From the NCBI GenBank assembly GCA_963781675.1, contig CAWAGF010000006.1, positions 372,001 to 436,000 of the forward strand: a stretch of 64,000 nt of DNA. The letters are read 5' to 3'. Positions 60,723-64,000 of this stretch are shown here, piece by piece (the first letter of the stretch is position 1; the number at the start of each line of letters is the position of its first letter). A program made the position numbers and the translations under genes. This DNA is from SCTD01 sp963781675. GTDB lineage: Bacteria > Actinomycetota > Actinomycetes > Mycobacteriales > SCTD01. Below the pieces are notes generated by a model. The model worked only from the letters and a program-made list of their open reading frames with translations, had not been told where the DNA came from and searched no databases.

Positions 60723-61346
60723 GTGGACTGGGAACGGCGCAGGGTGGAGCTGCAGTGGTACGCCGCGGCGTACCGGCAGCAGGCCAAGGCGAAGTGGTCG
60801 CTGCGCAAGGTGCAGCGCGTCGGGCGCCGGCCGAACGTGCTGGGGCGGCCGACCGTCGACGCCACCGACCTGGTCATCGGCGACGACTTCAAGGTGTGGT
60901 CCGGCCACCGGCAGACCCTCATCAGCGGCTGGGGGCGCCTGCGCATCGGCGACCGCGTCTTCGTCAACTGCGGCACGGTGCTGCTCTCGGTGCTGGAGAT
61001 CACGATCGGCGACGACGTGGCGCTGGCGAACGAGGTCTACGTCATGGACAGCAACAGCCACGGCGTGGAGGGCAAGCCGCACGTGGAGGCCCCGGTGCGG
61101 ATCGGCGACGGCACCTGGGTCGGCGCGCGGGCCATGATCATGCCGGGCGTGACCATCGGGAAGCGGGTCGTCGTCGCGGCCGGCTCGGTCGTGACCAGGG
61201 ACGTGCCGGACGACGTGCTGGTCGCCGGCAACCCGGCGCGGGTGGTGCGGCCGCTGGAGTACCCGCCGGGCTGCCGCCGTGCCTGGCACGACGCCTGGGG
61301 CTGCGCCTGCCCGAAGCTGGTGGCGCTGGAGCGCGAGCCGGCCTAG
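60723..61346 (+). CDS. Hexapeptide-repeat acyltransferase
   Basis: A 207-residue left-handed beta-helix transferase. Hexapeptide pattern: LVIGDDFKVWSG, IGDRVFVNCGTVL, ITIGDDVALANEVYV and IGDGTWVGARAMIMPGVTIG. The catalytic histidine candidate is in SNSHGVEG. It would acetylate a sugar or lipid head group using acetyl-CoA. The C-terminus has three cysteines (GCRRAWHDAWGCACP). GTG 60723. Substrate unknown. Confidence 0.88.
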   Translation: MDWERRRVELQWYAAAYRQQAKAKWSLRKVQRVGRRPNVLGRPTVDATDLVIGDDFKVWSGHRQTLISGWGRLRIGDRVFVNCGTVLLSVLEITIGDDVALANEVYVMDSNSHGVEGKPHVEAPVRIGDGTWVGARAMIMPGVTIGKRVVVAAGSVVTRDVPDDVLVAGNPARVVRPLEYPPGCRRAWHDAWGCACPKLVALEREPA

Positions 61347-62458
61347 GCCGCAGTCAGCCCCTCGAAGGCGGTGGCCGGGTGCTGCTGGCCCAGCGCACGG
61401 GCGGCTGCGGCGCGGCCGCAGAGCGCCCCGACGACGTTGCCCGTCCCGCAGTAGCCACCGGCCGCCCACACGCCCCGGCGCACCTCGCCGAGGAACGGCA
61501 GCGCGTCGCGGGTGTAGCCGACCGAGGCGGCCCAGCGGTGGGTGACCGGCGCGGTCACGCCGAGCCGCTCGCGCAGCAGCCGCTCGATCGCCGACTGCAC
61601 CGGCTCGGCGGGCTCGGCCGACGTCGTCTCCTCGAGCTCGCCGCCCGCGTCGCGGAAGCCGCCGACGGCGAGCCTGCCGTCGGGGAGCTGCTGCCAGTAC
61701 TCGTAGCCGCCGCGCAGGTAGACCGGCCGCGGCACCCGCACCTCGTCGGTGGGCGCCGTCCCGAGCATCTGCAGCCGGACCGTGCGCACCGTGCCCGCGA
61801 GCTCCGGCAGCAGCAGGTCGAGCCGTCCGTCGACGGCCACCACCACCGCGCCGCACGCGACGGAGCCGGCCGCGGTCCGGACCCGCCCTGGGGTGAGGGA
61901 CACGACGGGGGACCGCTCGTGCAGCGCGGCGCCGGCCGCCTGGCGCGCGATCGAGCGGCAGCGCACGAGCGGCTGCATCGCCCCGTCGTCCGGGAAGAGC
62001 AGGCCGCGCCCCTCGGGGCCGTCGTACTCCTCGACCGCGAACCCGTCCGCCCGCAGCGCCGCCGCCTGCGCCGCGCAGTCGGCGAGGCCGGCCTCGTCGT
62101 CCTCGATGCGCAGCGACCCGGCCCGTCGCACCGCCTGCGGGACCGTCGCGCAGATCCGGTCGAGCTCGCCCAGCGTCAGCGCGTAGAGCTCCGCGGCGCG
62201 GGTGCGGCCGAGCCGGGCGACCACCTGGTGGTGCCCCTCGGCCAGCCCCGCGAGCAGGAAGCCGCCGTTGCGCCCCGCTGCGCCACCGCCGACCAGCCCC
62301 GCGTCCAGGCCGACGACGGAGGCGCCCCGCGCGCGCAGCTCGTCGACGGCCGCGAGGCCGGAGCCGCCGAGCCCGACCACGCAGACGTCGGCCGTGACGT
62401 CGCCCGTCAGGGGAGGCAGCGGCGACCAGGCGCCGTCCTCCCAGAGGGGCTCGGTCAA
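61343..62458 (-). CDS. FAD-dependent oxidoreductase (DAO family)
   Basis: A 371-residue DadA/sarcosine-oxidase-like flavoprotein. The ADP-binding VCVVGLGGSGLAAVDEL and GAAGRNGGFLLAG motifs are clear, as is the late GYTRDALPFLGEV and AGGYCGTGNVVG. The TTG start at 62458 overlaps the stop of the quinone reductase (TTGA), so the two are coupled. Probably oxidises an amine or amino acid. Stop shares CTAG with the acyltransferase. Confidence 0.88.
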   Translation of the reverse strand: MTEPLWEDGAWSPLPPLTGDVTADVCVVGLGGSGLAAVDELRARGASVVGLDAGLVGGGAAGRNGGFLLAGLAEGHHQVVARLGRTRAAELYALTLGELDRICATVPQAVRRAGSLRIEDDEAGLADCAAQAAALRADGFAVEEYDGPEGRGLLFPDDGAMQPLVRCRSIARQAAGAALHERSPVVSLTPGRVRTAAGSVACGAVVVAVDGRLDLLLPELAGTVRTVRLQMLGTAPTDEVRVPRPVYLRGGYEYWQQLPDGRLAVGGFRDAGGELEETTSAEPAEPVQSAIERLLRERLGVTAPVTHRWAASVGYTRDALPFLGEVRRGVWAAGGYCGTGNVVGALCGRAAAARALGQQHPATAFEGLTAA

Positions 62459-63408
62459 GCCGTGCAGTCCAGGACGAGCTTGCCCTGGGAGGCGCGGCTG
62501 CGCAGGTCCTCGTGGGCGCGGCGGACCTCGGACAGCGGGTACGTCCCGCCGACGACGGGGGTCAGCGTGCCGGCCTCGACCATGGCGAGGAGCTCGGCCA
62601 TCTGCGGCTGCAGCATGTCCGGCCGGGCGAAGCAGTGCGCGAGCCAGAAGCCGACGACCGCGCGGCTGCGGGACATCAGCTCGCCGGAGTGCACCGGCTT
62701 CGGCGCGGTGCGCGATGCCATGCCGAACGTGGCCAGCCGCCCGAACGGTGCCAGCGCGGCCAGGGAGGCGTCGAAGGTCGGTCCGCCGACCATCTCGAGC
62801 ACCACGTCGACCTTGCGCCCGCCGTTGGCCCGCTCCAGCGCCGTCTTGAGGTCGGCCTCGCCCGCGTCGACGGTGACATCCGCGCCGAGAGACGCTGCCA
62901 GCGCGCGCTTCTCGTCGCTGGACGCGACGCCGATCACGTTGCCGGCGCCCCACGCCTTGGCGAGCTGGACGGCCAGCGTCCCGACCCCGCCGGCGGCGGC
63001 GTGCACCACGACGGACTCGCCGGACTGCAGGTGCGTCGACGTGCGCAGCAGGTGCCAGGCGGTCAGCCCCTGCACCATCAGCGACAGCGCCTGCCCGTCG
63101 CTGACGCCGTCCGGGAGCGGGAAGCTCATGGCCGGGTGGACGAGCGCCTTCGCCGCGTAGCCACCGCCCATCGCGAAGGCAGCCACGCGGGTGCCGTCCG
63201 GAAGGCGCCCTACGACCTCGCTGCCCGGCACGAGCGGCAGCTCGGTGCGCGAGAGGTAGCTGTCCTCGACCTGGTGGGTGTCGGCGTAGTTCACGCCGGC
63301 CGAGCTGACCTCGAGCACCTGCACGCCGTCGCCCGCGACAGGGTCCGGCACCTCGGTGACGGAGAGGACCTCGGGCCCGCCGAACTCGGTGATCTGGACA
63401 GCGCGCAC
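62455..63408 (-). CDS. NADPH:quinone reductase-like zinc-type dehydrogenase
   Basis: A 317-residue medium-chain reductase of the QOR group. Typical segments: EVSSAGVNYADTHQ, GSEVVGRLPDGTRVA and the cofactor loop VHAAAGGVGTLAVQLAKAWG. No zinc cysteines, as expected for quinone oxidoreductases. It overlaps the FAD oxidoreductase downstream, forming a two-gene operon. Confidence 0.92.
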   Translation of the reverse strand: MRAVQITEFGGPEVLSVTEVPDPVAGDGVQVLEVSSAGVNYADTHQVEDSYLSRTELPLVPGSEVVGRLPDGTRVAAFAMGGGYAAKALVHPAMSFPLPDGVSDGQALSLMVQGLTAWHLLRTSTHLQSGESVVVHAAAGGVGTLAVQLAKAWGAGNVIGVASSDEKRALAASLGADVTVDAGEADLKTALERANGGRKVDVVLEMVGGPTFDASLAALAPFGRLATFGMASRTAPKPVHSGELMSRSRAVVGFWLAHCFARPDMLQPQMAELLAMVEAGTLTPVVGGTYPLSEVRRAHEDLRSRASQGKLVLDCTA

Positions 63409-63468
63409 GGACGGCTCCTGGGTCGGGGGTCGGGCGCCGCACGCTAGCGGAGCAGGACCTCCCGGTGA

Positions 63469-64000
63469 TCAGGCGCTCGCGGCCGCCCGGCGCACGCGCA
63501 GCTCGTTCACGTGACCCGCACCGGCCGCGGCGACGGCGACCGCCGCGACGGCCACGACGAGCGCCGGCAGGCCGGCCGGGGCGGACGCCGGCGAGGCCGG
63601 GCGGGCGGCGGCGACCGTGGACTCGGGAGCGGTCTGCGGCGCCAGTCCGGGCAGCGTGAAGGCAGGCCCGGCGACGACCATCGGGGCGCCGAGGGCGGGC
63701 ACGGAGGCGACGCCGGTACCGGCGGACCGGCCAGGCGCGCTGGGCAGCGCGCCGAGCGCGGCCGAGCCGGTGCTGCCGCTGGTGCCGGATCCGGCAGGCG
63801 CGGCGGCCGGACGGGCGCCGGGAGCGTCCGGCTCCGGGGCGGTGGCGGGCCTCGGCGCGGTGGCGGGCTGCGGGGCCGGCTGACCGGTCACCGGCGCCGG
63901 GACCTCCTGCGGCGGCGAGCCGTTGCCCGTGACCGGGGTGGCGGGCAGCTCCGACGTGACCGCCTCGACGACCGGGTCGACGACGGGGCGCAGCGGCTCA
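63469..64000 (-). CDS. Pro/Ala-rich surface protein, partial (N-terminus beyond window)
   Basis: The frame is open from the right edge (64000) to a stop at 63469, at least 176 residues. It is rich in Pro, Ala, Thr, Gly and Ser, and ends with a hydrophobic segment (LPALVVAVAAVAVAAAGAG) and a basic tail (ELRVRRAAASA). That layout suggests a secreted protein tethered by a C-terminal helix; there is no LPXTG motif. Function unknown. Confidence 0.6.
   Translation of the reverse strand, partial: EPLRPVVDPVVEAVTSELPATPVTGNGSPPQEVPAPVTGQPAPQPATAPRPATAPEPDAPGARPAAAPAGSGTSGSTGSAALGALPSAPGRSAGTGVASVPALGAPMVVAGPAFTLPGLAPQTAPESTVAAARPASPASAPAGLPALVVAVAAVAVAAAGAGHVNELRVRRAAASA

Noticed and set aside
63469..64000. 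LPXTG-type sortase substrate
   Set aside because: The protein ends in a hydrophobic segment and basic tail but has no LPXTG-like motif before it.
1..64000. CRISPR arrays, insertion sequences, prophage genes, integrases or attachment sites next to tRNA-Sec
   Set aside because: No regularly spaced repeats, transposase or integrase motifs or terminal inverted repeats were seen, and base composition is even throughout.

Overview
The window is about 64 kb of very GC-rich DNA with GTG/ATG starts, short intergenic gaps, frequent 1-4 bp start/stop overlaps and strong G/C-ending codon preference, which points to an actinobacterium. A mycothiol-dependent formaldehyde dehydrogenase (mscR), an IdeR/DtxR-type iron box, a DUF2510-PrsW protease and a DesA3/Rv3230c-like desaturase pair support this. 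The exact family cannot be fixed from sequence alone; Geodermatophilaceae/Frankiales-like lineages would fit. I see no insertion sequence, prophage, CRISPR array, rRNA or replication origin, and no gene-free stretch longer than about 300 bp.

Layout. 1-3.3 kb: an iron(III) ABC transporter (ATPase cut by the window edge, permease, lipoprotein binding protein) behind an IdeR-like box. 3.4-23.2 kb: ordinary metabolism: a small HTH protein, acyl-CoA dehydrogenase, ABC exporter, two phosphoesterases, a frameshifted SDR/alcohol dehydrogenase pair, EamA exporter, acyl-CoA synthetase, FeS photolyase, nitroreductase, GH3 lipoprotein, esterase, SDR and two PH-domain membrane proteins. 23.2-30.2 kb: a selenocysteine-containing formate dehydrogenase (alpha with in-frame UGA and SECIS hairpin, FeS beta, NrfD-like gamma), an oxalate/formate-type MFS carrier and its 45-residue companion. 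30.2-33.4 kb: a TetR regulator divergent from a ferredoxin reductase/acyl desaturase pair. 33.4-39.9 kb: a minus-strand run of selD, an aldehyde:ferredoxin oxidoreductase, a MobA-MoaD fusion, an M50 metalloprotease with a PqqD/RRE-like N-terminus and a duplicated-repeat protein with a leader-like N-terminus. 40.9 kb: tRNA-Sec(UCA). 41-46.5 kb: M4 metalloprotease, RibD-type reductase, B3/B4 protein, XRE-cupin regulator, MFS exporter and hemerythrin. 46.6-51.4 kb: selA-selB-mscR-MBL hydrolase. 51.4-64 kb: PrsW protease, moaA, luciferase-like monooxygenase, a helical ferritin-like protein, M23 peptidase, beta-eliminating lyase, ATP-grasp enzyme, hydrolase, acyltransferase, two oxidoreductases and a partial Pro/Ala-rich surface protein.

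How it works together. The centre of the window holds a dispersed but complete selenocysteine pathway (selD, tRNA-Sec, selA, selB), its visible client (formate dehydrogenase), part of the Mo/W cofactor supply (moaA, mobA-moaD), and the mycothiol route that turns formaldehyde into formate. The simplest reading is a C1 detoxification and energy route: formaldehyde to S-formylmycothiol to formate to CO2, with electrons passed to quinone. The most novel-looking element is the repeat protein plus RRE-like M50 protease pair at 37.0-39.9 kb, which resembles a leader-guided peptide maturation or export system of unknown product. Several minus-strand genes carry single-base indels that may be assembly errors or true decay.
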